A DNA stretch of 64,000 bases from Apostichopus japonicus (lineage: Eukaryota > Echinodermata > Holothuroidea > Aspidochirotida > Stichopodidae). The translations under genes and the position numbers were made by a program. Below, one piece after another: positions 38,621 through 51,500 of the stretch (its first letter is position 1; each line of letters begins with the position of its first letter). The stretch lies in contig NC_092569.1 in assembly GCF_037975245.1 (NCBI RefSeq), positions 4,238,501 to 4,302,500 of the forward strand, in the 5' to 3' direction. The notes under the pieces are model-generated. The model was not told where the DNA came from. It saw only the letters and a list, made by a program, of their open reading frames with translations, and did no database searches.

Positions 38621-41273
38621 CAAATACATAAATACATACAAATCCCCCACCCAACTCCCTACAGGTCATGAAGAAATGTCATGAATATCTGGTGAAGAAG
38701 CAGCTTGCCTCCAACGACGTATCGCAATTCAAGCAACAGCTTTATGATCTTTGGTTCAAACTGTACAGAAGGACAAGGGGTATGAGGTAAGTCAGTGAAG
38801 TGGGACACCGTTAAAGACAAATATATTGTCTCTGGCTACCGTGTCCCCAACTCAGTACATGAAACTGGCAAATTGCACAAAACCTGCACATTTATTCCAA
38901 AATTTTACAATTTGAATTATTTGCAGGAAATTGAGCATCACTTCTGTTGCATACTTCTTTGTATTCTGACAGGACACGTGTGTAGCAAGGGTATACAGGG
39001 TATCATGTACCATTTCTGGGGGTACGTACCCCAGTGTAGTTGCAGTGAGGGTGACCCTCAGGGAACCAGTACCAAAGATTTAGATAAGAACACATATCAA
39101 CATCTTAGTCTAACCATAGTCTCCCCACTGCTAAATATTTTGGGGCCATGTTATGTGATTGCTGTATTGTGGGGAAAAGGACACATGTTTAAATTGTATG
39201 AAGAGTAGCATAGGTATACACCTGGAGATCATATTTGATATTATAAAAATGATGTTTTTGTACCTGTGAAAAAACATATATAATGTTAATTACCAGTTTG
39301 AAGTCCAGAGAAGCCAATTTTACATTATTCTTGGTGTGGACCGAATGTACCCATTTCTACACTGCAAAAGTGTATGGATGTAGTAGAAGTAGCAACTATA
39401 TATGTTAGATAATGATAATGCAGACCAGCTGTATATTGGTTTCTTTGTCAGCTATTTTAATTCTTTAAAATGGAAGTTTGAGGGTTAGGGTAAATTCAAG
39501 TTAACTTTTCTCTTCTTTTTTTTACCATTCAGGGAAGCAGACTCATCAGGGTTTGAGCATGTCTTTGTAGGTGAGTGTAGAGGAGGGACAGATGAGGTGA
39601 TCGGTTTCCATAACTGGATCCAATACTACTTGGAAGAGAAGAGAGGCAACGTGGACTACCAAGGATGGATTCGACCCAGGGGCAAGGTAAGGCTTTATGT
39701 ATATATATATTTCAATATATGTAATTGAAATTGTAGTGAGTTGGAAAATCCTGAACAGCGGGAGGCCCGGGTTCGAAAACTCTCGGTGGAGGCTGGAAGA
39801 TTTTTCACTGTTCTGGATTTACCAACTCACTTCAATTTCAATTACACACAGGTGTCCCACAGGTTTAAATAGCAAAGCAGCTAGGTCACCACAAACAAAA
39901 CCAGATTGTAAGCACGATATCTCAGCAACCACAAGTTGAATCAATATGATACGTGGGGTATAGATGCCCCATGGTGAGTAGGTGTGTTGGTTAGTGAATA
40001 TCATATCTTAATTATTATACCCTAAGGATGTGCCAAATTTTTCTTGGTTCTCATCTCATGAATATAAATGAGTGGGTGGGGCGCAATGTAAAATTTAGTG
40101 CACACTGGTATGGTGATGTAGGTATGTAATAAGCACATTTTAATGACATCACCAACTTAATGACATTAGCGTTTTAATCAGGGAAGATAAAATTCTTAAT
40201 CAGATATCTCTGAAATTAGCTATATAATGTATGTACTTGGATAATACAATGTCAGTATACAGATACATGCTAATGAGATCATCAAACTTTACCTCATTAA
40301 TATTCATGCATGTATCTGTTTTTGTACTATGCCCCTAAATAGACTTTGTCAACTCGATAACAGATTCCTGGTACCTTACTTTATATGTTGCCGCATTAAA
40401 CAATAGAGAATCCTCTTCATGTTGGTGCGCACAAGTTCATAAATATTAACATGTATGGCTTACTGCACTATGAATATGCTTAGGCATCTAAACCACCAAA
40501 CAATTTCATCTTCTGGTTAATATATTCCAACAAAATCACTTCAAGAATGTTTCCCAAATTGATCATTTAGTTTGTGATGTCAAAACGTGCTCATTCCATG
40601 GTTTGGTAAACCCAAAGACTAGTGCCCCCTGTGTTGAAAAACATTCTGAAGTGAAAGGAATTAACCTCCAATATATTTGTGCAGACTGGTCACAAGTTTA
40701 GGCTGCCGACTGTAGCTTAACATGACAAGGCAGTCCATGCACTTAATTAAAATTTTCTATGAATTTTGCTTTAATTAAAATTTTGTTTAAAGTTTGCTAG
40801 AATTCATTTGGGAGGGGAAAGGGTAACTTTGTTTTGAATTTTGAATTAAGTTTGTTCTCTTCAAGTCAAAGTGACACCTCCCACCACCTCTCAAAATTCT
40901 GCCATTACACCCCTTCCAACCCCCATTCCCGGGATTCAATCCCCTTCAACTAAAAAATGGATGGACGTTTTCCGTCGTGCTATCCATCTCTCGTCTTTGT
41001 CTCCTCTTCCAGAAATCGAGGAGTTCGGCAACGGACAGTCATTCCCAGCTGATTAGCATCCAGTTCACGTGGAAGAGCGACACCAAACCTGTCGGTAGCT
41101 CCTTCATCGGCACCAGTCCAGAGTTTGAGGTGGCACTGTACACTCTGGTCTTCTTCGCCGGTCAGCACGGCAAGAATTACATCTCCGTAGCGGATTACGA
41201 CATCGAGCTCGTGGTCCACAAAATGGGTGACAAGTTGGGTAGCAGTTACCCTGTGAGCCTCCATAAAGAATAG
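34834..41273 (+). CDS. endou: Poly(U)-specific endoribonuclease, XendoU/EndoU family, complete
   Basis: Six coding exons join in phase: 34834..34847, 36285..36481, 37828..37940, 38665..38786, 39533..39686 and 41013..41273 (TAG). They total 861 nt, or 286 residues. The family cleaves single-stranded RNA at uridines, Mn2+-dependently, leaving 2',3'-cyclic phosphate ends. The N-terminus ([15 protein letters not shown], then [15 protein letters not shown]) matches the start of the XendoU domain, so the protein is almost entirely catalytic domain. There is no signal peptide or somatomedin-B domain, suggesting a cytosolic or nuclear form. Catalytic histidines are H158 (GFEHVFVGE) and H175 (IGFHNW). 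The catalytic Lys is K221 or K225, before [12 protein letters not shown]. The 14-nt first coding exon is chosen because ATG GCC CAA AGA GA|GTGAGT joins exactly in phase with the next acceptor, and it is the least certain part. That exon probably starts at 34819 with 15 nt of 5' UTR. Confidence 0.9.
34886..34944. repeat. (TA)n microsatellite in EndoU intron 1
   Basis: This is about 59 bases of almost pure TA, directly preceding the broken exon copy at 34948. The original exon at 38665 also has a (TA)n tract upstream. Confidence 0.95.
34948..35020 (+). pseudogene. Broken copy of the EndoU fourth coding exon
   Basis: After an acceptor-like acag, the sequence gtcatgaagaaatgtcatga matches the exon at 38665 and continues ctggtgaaaaagcagcttgcctcc with small changes. 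A base change and shift create an in-frame TAA, and similarity fades by about 35020. It sits in EndoU intron 1, so it is either a relic of a tandem gene copy or a captured exon. Confidence 0.8.
35651..36020 (+). mobile_element. tRNA-derived SINE candidate in EndoU intron 1
   Basis: A box A-like tggcttagcgatt (35658) is followed by a box B-like ggtttctgattcaaatcc (35694) with spacing as in a tRNA promoter, preceded by agaggcg. A unique-looking body follows, and the right boundary is uncertain. Confidence 0.5.
38250..38582. mobile_element. TA-flanked MITE in EndoU intron 3
   Basis: Perfect 12-bp terminal inverted repeats, CAGGGTTATAGC and GCTATAACCCTG, bound a 333-bp element inserted in a (TA)n tract, with TA on both sides. 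Inside are a ccggccgg-rich imperfect palindrome near the left end and a cgctcgctacgctcgctacg block near the right. There is no ORF. TA target duplications are typical of Tc1/mariner-derived elements. Confidence 0.8.
39721..39845. mobile_element. Foldback element in EndoU intron 5
   Basis: Two 38-nt arms (39721..39758 and 39808..39845) are near-perfect inverted complements, gtaattgaaattg at one end and caatttcaattac at the other. The 49-nt loop contains gggttcgaaaac, resembling a pol III box B. It is either a MITE or a SINE-derived hairpin. Confidence 0.75.
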
Positions 41274-42227
41274 AATTCACAACTTTCTTTCTTTCCTTTT
41301 TTTTGTTTCTTTCTTTTTTAGGGGTTAATCAATAATGCTAAAGTGTTTAATTATTTTGCTTTATGCTTAAACTATGCTATATCCCTCAAATGTTTCCCTC
41401 AGCTTTTGATCAAGAGTCATATTTGCCTAACAAATTCACTTGTGCCTATTAAAAAGAGTTATCATCTCTGTTAATACCAGCATTCATGAATATGCACAGC
41501 TCTCATGAATTATTTATGCTGGCATGAATATGCATCGAGAGAATAGATGATATACTGTTTCATGATCGCAGGTCATGGTAGCCTGTGCCAAGGCTTCATA
41601 TTAAGAATGTTCAATGGAGAAGTTAACCTATGGGTGAATTGTTTGTTTGTTCTTCAAAAAAAAAACTCAAAAGTGGTAAATACTTTTCCAATATTTTCTA
41701 GGAAGTCCATGTTTGTCTGCCATGTACGTGCTACATGTTATCTTGCAAATAGTACTATTAACTGCGAACACACAATTAGCTCAAAATGGTAATGTCAGGT
41801 TAGTTTTTAACTTTTAATGGATAGGGATATTGGTGGAAAAGGATAATTATGTTTGCAATCAAATTGCAGGGATTTCCAACATACGTCAACATGTGTTTCC
41901 GTTGTTTAATTTGGCCTATAATATACGCAAGTTTTTCTTTAATTTTTATACACTTAGTAGCCCTTTGAGGGCATGGATTTAGTTGTAGTGTGGTATAGTG
42001 GACATTTAATATGGGTTAATAATTTGTCTTCCCATTTTCTTTTACCTCATTGGATGGTCTTCATAATATTTTAGCTGCTTCTCAGATGGTGATTAGCTAA
42101 TACGGAATGTTACGAAAGCATCAAAATTGGAACACATTGGAGTGCAGTTAATATTGTATGCTTCCAAGGGGGAATATTTGTGTATGTTTGGTATACTTAA
42201 ATAACTCTCTCAACTCCTTCAAAAATT

Positions 42228-42233
42228 AATAAA
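42228..42233 (+). terminator. Possible EndoU poly(A) signal
   Basis: AATAAA lies about 955 bp after the stop codon. It is the first exact hexamer noticed downstream; use is inferred. Confidence 0.25.
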
Positions 42234-45218
42234 ATAATTTTCTACTTTATTTATTTATTTTCTTTTTGTTGGTTGCTGGGTTGTTTTTTGTTTTTGATTG
42301 TTTTACTCAGGGGCATTCTTTTTTTATACAGAAAACTAAACTTTTGTGCTGTTTAATTTTGGTCACTCCTTGACAACGATAAACCTACCGTTCTTCGTAG
42401 TTATGAAGGGACAGACATTCACCTTCGAGAATAATTTCCCCAGAGAAATCGATCGGCAACTGCACTGTCAAGCTTTTGCGATACGTTTTATGAAAACCTC
42501 GAAGGCCACCGTATTGTAAAAATTTGTTATCTTCTGTGTTGATTCGTTCATTACCTTGAATGCAATACTGAAATTTAGCAGATGCAATAGTTACCATGGT
42601 AACATGTGATATTATGAGACAGTAACTTCCATGGCAGTGACTAACATATAATGTCCTTTTCTGGAGAATTGTTTTGTTCAAATTCAAGGCTTTTGGAGCA
42701 AGACAAGAAAAATCACTGCCAAAATTTTACTTAATTATTTTTTTGAGAAATGTTGTGCCAGTTATTAACTATATTATATCAGCAATTGGACCGTTCAGAC
42801 TAATAAGAGAAAATATTAATTAAGAGGTGGTAATATGTAAATTTTTGTAATGCAGATATTAAACATGTAATTTTTAACAAAGTTCAAGCTTTTCATACTT
42901 TATACTAGACATCACTTAATTTGACTGTTGATACATTCCTATCATGCAGAAACAACATTTCAGGTGTAGACTTTCCAGTACTTGTCATCAAGCATGGATT
43001 AAGATAACAATTTAAAGTTCATCAGGTTTGTTAACTTTATTGTACAATATTTTATACACATAAGTGCAATTACCACATGGAGTAAAAATAATTTATACAA
43101 CGCAGCCACAAAAATTGTCATAGGTCAGAAAGTAATCTTACAGAATTCATAGTTAATTCTTTGTAATGTCATTTTCAAAATGAATATATGTTTATTTATG
43201 AAGTGAATTCATCTAGCCATGATAGAAGGATGTTATACAGAGTACAACAGAATATATTGTATTGCTCTATTGAAAGGTCAATATATTTATTGAATGTAAT
43301 TCGAATTAATTATTCATAACAGAAGAGATGGATTGAAAGACATCCTGCATAAGGTATTTTATCATGATGTTGTACAATATGCCAGGTGGGTGGAACTGTG
43401 GGTAATCGAAGTGTCACGCACCAAAAATGTCACATTCATAAGTGATAACTGAGTAACGATGCTAATTGTATGAATCACTTATTTACAATAACCATGCTGT
43501 GCCAATTTTGGTTAATTGCCCAAGTTACTGGCCCTAGATAATTGTAAACATGACACTTGTATGAGTTGGGAATCAAACTTTAAACACTTTTATTTCAGAA
43601 ATATAAAATTGTGAAACATCAAATACCAAAGTGACAATTAAGCATGGTAATTGTTTTTTGGGAAATATGTTTTGTTAAAATTTTGTGATAGTTTTTATTT
43701 TATTGGTTGGTCACTTTTGGGTTTATTTTCATCAACATTGCCACCAAAAAAACTTCACCAAAGTAGGGTTTATGTTAACCTTTTATTTATTTCTATAGCC
43801 ATTAAATAATATTTACAATTCCTATATACTGTTTTAGCACTTAGTTAATTAATAGGTCTTAATTACATTACTGTATTCCATATTGTTAGCTCCATGACCA
43901 ACTTTTTACTTCTCCCTTGTGGCACTTTATTTTCCCTTCTTCTTCATGTTAATCTTGGCTGAGTTTACACACAGTACATCATCTTTGGCTGAGTTTAGTG
44001 GATCAGACCCTTTGTTCAACATTCATTCAAGTTCAACGTTCAAAATCAACGTTCTTTACCGTTTATAAACCAAGCGATTGCTTACAAGGTTGAGCTCCTA
44101 ATGTGGGTCTGTGTCATAGATATATTTAGATGAATATTGTGAGGCTGTTCACTTTCTTGTTCAGTTTTCCATTCAATACAGGGTAAAATAATGTCACCAA
44201 TTGGCAAGTTTTCTAGCAAGTAAAGGAATTAACAAAAACATTGATGAATAAACAGATTTCATAAAGTTCTCATTTGAAATTGGTATTTTCCCTCAAATTT
44301 TTTTAAAATTTTTTGTTTCTTTCTTTTTTGATAATCATTAATGACACAATGGGTACGATACTTACCTAACAATACAATAATTTTTGTTTGATCATCATCA
44401 AATTAATATCATTACATACAACATGTTGTGATTTATGTCGTTTGCATTTGAGAACGAAATCTGTAGCACAAACAGTTCTTGTCAAAGGAGCTGGGCAGCT
44501 TGCCCTTCCACCACCTCCTTTAATCAACCACCAAATTTGCATCTCGCTTTTATCTGTGTCAGTGTCTGTTATTTTTTGACAGTGAGGGATATTTGTTTAA
44601 AGGACGAAAAGTATGAAGTGTAGAAATTGAAACTAGAAGATGCCGCGAAGCACTGAATAATAGAGCATATGTGTGTGTGTCTGTGTTAAGCTTGTATACA
44701 CAGACAAATAGACTAAATAATATAGCTTATATGGTGGATTCTTAAACCGTATCAAATTGTTTACTGAATGATAACAGTGGGCACAATTTGGTTGGTTATT
44801 GGTAAATTGTTCACATATTGTAATGGAAATTAACAAGTTTTGTCATCTTCAGAATTATTAAAAATGATTAAAACATATAATGTAATTAATGAAGATTTCA
44901 TGGGTTAGTATATCTTCACTGAATGGTTTGCAGAGTTCCTGCAGATATATGTGTTAGTTTCATTGCTTTGGAACTTCTGATTGTCAAACACAGCCACCTA
45001 TGACTCAATTACCTCAGATTAACTTAAAGGGTATGTTTCGTTTTTTTTTTTTTGTGATCATTATTAATCTCATTAACAATTATGCATGTGTACACAATAA
45101 TTGAAATGAAAATAAACTTTTCCCAAGTTTTCTTATTATTTTACAGCATTCATGAATCATTGTAGCTGGTTAGCAAATATATAAAAAAATAAATGAATAA
45201 GGTATGATAACAAGGAAC

Positions 45219-45475
45219 AAGTGCGTAGCGAGGAATTTGCCAAGGGGGGGCGAAAACTGTAGCAGCTGTAGCAAACTATCTAAGCGTAGCGCCACCACGT
45301 GTTGGCCGAAAATGCCTCCTCCCAGACTCACTGGAAATGGCACTTTCCAGGCCTTGTTAGTTGCATCTAAGCATTTTTTATTTTGAAGTTACTAGCGATA
45401 TCATCAAAAAAATATGCTCAAGGGGGACGGTTGCCCCCTTCGCCCCCCCCCCCCCCTCCCCTGGCTATGCGCCTG
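45219..45475 (-). mobile_element. Non-autonomous repeat with G/C-rich ends, copy 2
   Basis: This reverse-oriented relative of 32854..33145 has ends gtgcgtagcgaggaatttgc and ctggctatgcgcctg. It carries long G and C runs near its ends and the inner block ctggaaatggcactttccag. No coding capacity. Confidence 0.65.
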
Positions 45476-48429
45476 ACAAGGAATGGTAATTAGATATGAT
45501 CAAATCGATGAAATGACTTGTCGTGGTGACTGGCTTTTATAGTCACACAGTTCGATTAGGCCTATAATATGGTGACTTTATGACAACACAGTATGTAACT
45601 TAGACTAGTAACTATGGATTGAACAATCTATCGGGTTCTGACAATGTTAAGCGTCTTAGAAATCGAAAACGGAGTGAAACCCTCAGTGGTTTCCTAGGCA
45701 ATTTATGAAGTGTGGCCGCATAGTCACGGTATGGGAGCAGTGACATGCACAGGATTTTAAAGACCGTGTGGGGGAAATTCAAGATTTTCTCTACTGATTA
45801 ATGAAAGGTGTTTCTTCAACCTATGTGGAAGGCCACAGTTTATAAACCAAGGTCAAGGAGCTGTCGGTCTAATTCAGAGCCGCAGCAACAATTACGTCTT
45901 CACATGAGCCCAAATTAATGGGGGCAGCAGAACCATTTTCTTTTCCTTTATCTCCGTAAGAAAAGATATGGCCATTTTGGGGCTTCTGCTACTGATATCT
46001 AATTCTTCCCCGACTGAATGTAAGAAATTATCCCGAGTGAAGTTGGCGGTAGGGACCGTGTCTCCCTTCGCCGCCTTTGCGTACGGACGTCTGCTTTGTA
46101 ACAGGAACTGAAGCCCCTCTGAGCCGCCATACTAAATCAGTCCCTTCTTTATCCAATGAGAAGTAGGGATTACCCACACGTGCTAGTTGCTACAAAATTT
46201 GTTTACGATTGAGCAGACGCCTAATTGAAACAACATAGCAACGACGTTTTGAATGCGCACTTCGTTACAATATATAGCATATTTGGTAAACAGTTTGATG
46301 TATGTATTGTGCTGTATGTGTTGTAATATAAGTTATCCAGCAGCCTCATAAAGGCTTTTCAAAGGCTATGATGTTCATTATCAGACCCCTCCTCAATTCC
46401 CCAAAATTTTCACAACTAGCCTAGTGTTAACATATATGTCTACTGATTCACGTTAGGCGCCTGGCCTAGGCTGCATTCGGGCCTAGCCCGTTCATTCTAA
46501 CGTTTGGCGATGTTGTTAGGTCTACCAGTACCACTAGTAGTAGTAGTACTGACATTGCACTCTGCAAGGTAAAGTTTATATGACTGCAGAAGAAACTTAT
46601 GTTGGCGAAATTTAGAGTAAGTTGGATAAGGGGTCCTAATCCTAGCCTATTTTGTCAGTGTCAAGTTACTGGCTAACTTTGGCTATCCTATAGGCATATA
46701 TCTCTTACTTAGCCTAAGCCTAACTTAAGACGGCCTAGTAAGACCTAGACTATAGTTGGGGGATGCACAAAGCAAAGGATTCATAATACGAAATGTTAAA
46801 TCTATGTTTGGTTGAAATTTAAAGGCATTTAAGACTTGCCCCAAACCGCATGCGGCCATCTGTAAAAGTTAACTTTCTGTTGCTTGCAAGTGACGTTTTA
46901 TTTGTGTGGCTACAAAATGCAGACAGTATAGGCTCAAGCCATATCTGCAAGATCTAAAATATGGACAGATTCAAAGGATACTTGTGCATATCTGATCTAG
47001 GCCATCTCAGCATAGCAAGAAAAACAGGTTATACAATTATATCAAGGCCTATTTATCAATAGGCCTTGGAAACAGTCTAAGATTCCATTGCACAAGACAA
47101 ATTCATTTCAATTTATTGTTGGCAATCAACTTGCCATAAATTTTTAACGTGTGTTTTTCTTGCTAACTTTGGTCCTATGCTGGTTATACCTATCATCAAA
47201 AGTTTGCTCGTAGTCATTCTATTGCTAAGGTATTAAAGTTTTCAGACTAATATAATAATAAACCATGTTGATATCTGGCCAACCACAGATATATTCCCCA
47301 TTCACATTGAGTATCAGCATGGCCCAGGTCATTAATTGCATTGCTCAGCAACCCAACATAGCCTATTAGTAGGCCTAACTGTGTTAGACCTCACCATAAT
47401 TATGTTTTACTGTAGGAACCCTGTTGTTTTATGATTGTTAACTTGGTTTTAAGGTCATATGAAGGATAAGTTGTAATTTCAGAGAGGTAAGTTGTTATTG
47501 TTTTGTGTGTCTCTGGCAATGTTAGGAGTTTGGGCTAAATTCTTAATGTATTTACATTAATTATAAAAATTCTGACCACAGGACTTCTTTTACCAGGCTG
47601 AAATTTTATTCTATGGCACATCATCAAAACTTTTCTGGTTTTAAAGGTGATTTGCAAAGATCTGTACTCGATCTCAAATTTTAAGTACTTCACCCAAACC
47701 TTGTGTGCACATGTGCCCTAATAACTGTGTGCACTGCAATAACAATTTCTAGAAATGGGGTATATCATGAGTGGTCATATTGCATATTACAGCGTAATAC
47801 CTGGTCATGAGGTATATCTTTCCCAATAGATTTCCTGTCCCATCTCATATCTGTAGATATCTGCTTTAATAAATATAGCCCAGGCCAAATCTGTTTATCC
47901 AGTAAGATAAACTTGTACTCTTCTAACTCATGAAGCAATACCCACTGGATTGTAGTTGTATAATCCCACTTAAACTTACATCTTACATAGGTGTAAGACA
48001 TTTCACAATTCCAAAACCTTTCATGAATGTGGATGCACCGTGTACACACCTTGTCTCTTAGTAGCCACCTTATTATATCAGTTATATAGAGCAATCAAAC
48101 ACATCGTATTGTCATCCATTCCACTGGCACTGATACATTTCTACACCATCTACAGTATAAATAGAGAGTGAGTCATTAGTTCAAACATGTGACACTGTCA
48201 GTTGCATTGTGGTGAACTTGTACCAGATCATGGCGGCCTTGTTAATGTGCATGATATCTTTGGTACATTGACAAAACCATACCTTAACAAGCCAAAAATA
48301 ACACTGCAAAGACTTGCCATGTAAGTTGTATTCAGTTTACGACATCTTTTGTTAGCTTGTATTTAGTATAGTCATCAAACATGTGTCATCAATCTGTAAC
48401 TTTGTTTTTCTTCATCCTTTTGCTTACAG

Positions 48430-48507
48430 ATAACTAATGAACACATTGTGAAGAAATGGATGTCAGGTGACATTGTCCATTAAGTCGACAAGCTAGTCTC
48501 TGTCATT
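48430..48507 (+). other. AGBL5: 5' UTR part of the AGBL5 start exon
   Basis: An acceptor (ttgcttacag) precedes 48430, implying at least one upstream non-coding exon. An in-frame TAA at 48481 precedes the ATG at 48508, closing the frame upstream and fixing the start. The upstream non-coding exon and promoter were not identified. Confidence 0.55.
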
Positions 48508-51500
48508 ATGGAAGCAAGACTGGGGGGCATCCTCTTTACTTCCAAGTTTGACTCGGGTAATCTGGCCAGAATCGAGAGAGTCCATGGAGACGATGACGAT
48601 TCCGGTAACCATAGAATAGGTGACTTCACCGCCACTCCAGATTATGAGTTCAATCTCTGGACCAAACCAGACTGCGATGGCACAGAATACCAGAACGGAA
48701 ATCGGTTTGTATCTTTGCAATATTTCTGAGACTGCTTCATACAGATCTACTTAGTTGCTTTCATTTATTTGAGTAACTACAAATGAAGTTCTAAATCCTG
48801 TATTAAAGCATCATATTTGTCAGTATATGCATATTATTTCACTCCTCAGTACATGTAAAGCAAAGCAGTGGTTTAAGTTCTTTCCTGAAAGTGATTTTAC
48901 GAGTATTCTGGTTTCTGCAAGAGGCATTTATGTCATTTTTGCGACATTAAGTATGTACGAATGAGGCGGTATGTCTCGGTGTGAATGGTGCAGTTAGCTG
49001 TTACTGTACCTCTTTCCAACAAACTTGTCCGAAATTCTTATAAATGTAAAGTAGGCTCGGAGTAGAGTATTTATACTTAATCTGTTATGGAAGTGGTGTA
49101 GCTCGAGGCTTACTGCTAATATTTTATATGAGGAGAAATGGATTTGTCTCGTGGTATTAAACATAGATGCATGTATTTGTGTCCATGTTTACATTCGAAG
49201 GTGTTTGTACTGCAGATACAACCATACCACTGCTGTAAGGTTGAGAAACATTTACCTCCAATTGGTGTATACAGTAGTTAGATTATCCATTACATACAAC
49301 GTGCTGTATTTTGGAGTTTTGAGACTTTCTGGACCAAAAACCTAATTGAATATCACTGATATCTGTTGCCAATGGTGCCTGCATTATTCATTTTTTTTAG
49401 AAACAATCGTTGTGCCTCTTAGAAATGCCCTCTCTGGCAGTGGCACAGAATGTCATGGTACCCATTTGTGTGTTCCGGCAATCCACAGTTTCTTCATGCA
49501 ATCAAAAATTTGTCAAATTCGTTTGATTATTTCAATGACATAGTTTGTCTAAATATTATTAAGTCTAGGGGGACTGTAAGACATCACAACCAGAACCATT
49601 AGTTATCATGCAAAAAGCTGGGTCCCATACAGGAGGTTTTGGTATCAATTAATTTTTTTTGGGGGGGGGGGTTTCATTAAATGTTTTAACACTCTCCATT
49701 GTGAAGCATCCCTAAACATTGTTAGGCTAATGCAAAACTTTCCTCCTCAGATTTCTGTTGTTGGAATTGCCCATTTCCTACCCCCCCCCCCCCTCCCTCT
49801 TCCACCTCCACCTCAACCTATGTCCATTTGACATAATTTGTTTACTGTTGTGTTTTGTCCCCTTTCAGGTCGTGGTTCCATTTTGCTGTGAAAGGATGTC
49901 CTATGAACAAACTGGTCAAGTTCAACATCATGAATATGAACCGTCAGGGCAAACTCTACAATCAGGGCATGGCTCCAGTGGTCAAAGTACTGCCACAGAA
50001 ACCCCGCTGGGAGAGAATCCGAGACAGGCCTGTATGTGAGGTATTGTTAATAGCCAGTGTACTCTCTGTGTGTGTTACACTGATTTATACTGATTTATAA
50101 TATTGACCTGGATAGTTTAAAAGGCAATAATAAATAGCATGGCTTCTGTGGTCAATGCACTACCTCACCAACCTTGTTTGGAGGTAATCAGAGACAGGCC
50201 TGTATGTGAGGTATTGTTAACAGCCAGTGTACTTTCTGTGTGTGTGTGCTTCAGCGATCTATACTGTGCGTGTGACCTGGATCAGCTCTTTGGTAATAAA
50301 TGGCGTGGCTTCTGTGGTCGAGGCACTACCTCAACAACCTTGTTGGGAAGGAACTCAGAGACCTAAAATTGCTGTTAAAAGTCGTTTAAATAAGTTCATA
50401 AAATGATCAAAATATCATGTTAATGTCCTCTGAAAGGAAGCTATAGTTAGAAAACTTGACTTAAGTTTGGGTGCACAAAGTTGCTTCTGTTGACTGCACC
50501 TTCTTTGAAGGAACAATGTTCATGATAACCTGTTAAAAATAACGTACTGTTTATACTTTTCCTTAAAACCCACACAATTGCGAGTTCTACAGTTGCAGTA
50601 TAAAATGTTCCTTGGTATTAAACGTAGTCTTAAAATTGTTCCAAATTTAGTGTTTTAAGCCCTGTGGTTATCTTACTTTCCCTTATCTGTATAATTTCTC
50701 CACCTCTTTGAAGACCGTGGACGGACAGTTCATCATGGCGTTCACTTACCGATTCGAGTATCGGTATTCGACAGTTTATTTTGCTTTCTGCTATCCGTTT
50801 TCATACACCGAGTGCCAGAATATGTTGGAAGAGTTAGATCAACAGTTTAACCACTGCCAGGAAGCTGGAACACCAAGGTGAGATCCATTTAACAATTACA
50901 TTAGGTTACAGTGACATGTTAATGATATAGACTGCCTGGGATGAGAAAATATTTCAAAGCAGTCGGCAGGCAGGGCGACCTTTCTAACCGTCAACGAGAC
51001 GACAAACTTTCCCTTCCAACTAGTCAGACGGACAAGTGTTATAAAGTGTTTTAAAGTGTTTTAAAGTGTTATAAAGTGTTATAAAGTGTTAAATTTCACA
51101 GGCAGATTTGACAAAGAATGTCTCATGTTTGGATGGTCCTTAGCAGCAACTTTAAGGATTTCAGCAATAAGGAGCTAATATTTTGCAGTACATTAGAGCT
51201 AATTGAATTTGCACAGGACTAAATACATCCCTGACTACAGTCAGATATATATGACAGAGAGTTGTTCTCAAGCTGACATAGATATATTATTATATTCGAT
51301 TGGCCTATTGCTCAGAACAAGTCATTTAAAAAGATTTTAGCATACTCCATGTATACTAATTGTACACAACAGTTAAAGCTGTTTGCAGGAGCTTCCAACA
51401 CTATTAGGTCACTTTTTGGTGTAAAAATTGATCCACCTATGGTACAGTTAAGATGCACAAATCATAACATTAGGCCATTTTGTTACATTGTCTTCTCATA

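Larger units (their letters stand above)
41274..48429. other. EndoU 3' flank and AGBL5 upstream region
   Basis: It contains the presumed EndoU 3' UTR, the reverse-oriented repeat at 45219..45475 and AT-rich unique sequence. A less AT-rich stretch at about 45880-46180, with tatccaatgag (CCAAT-like) at 46150, is a possible AGBL5 promoter area but is unproven. No coding exon was recognised. Confidence 0.45.

Noticed and set aside
38795-39208. 137-codon plus-strand open frame just after an EndoU exon
   Set aside because: It starts inside the intron after a good donor, has no EndoU similarity, and the next family exon (39533) joins in phase without it.
42385-42687. 100-codon minus-strand open frame 3' of EndoU
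   Set aside because: No family resemblance, no splice context and opposite strand within the probable EndoU 3' region.
47765-48094. 109-codon minus-strand open frame upstream of AGBL5
   Set aside because: It resembles no family I know. It could be a decayed mobile-element fragment, but neither ends nor a second copy were seen.
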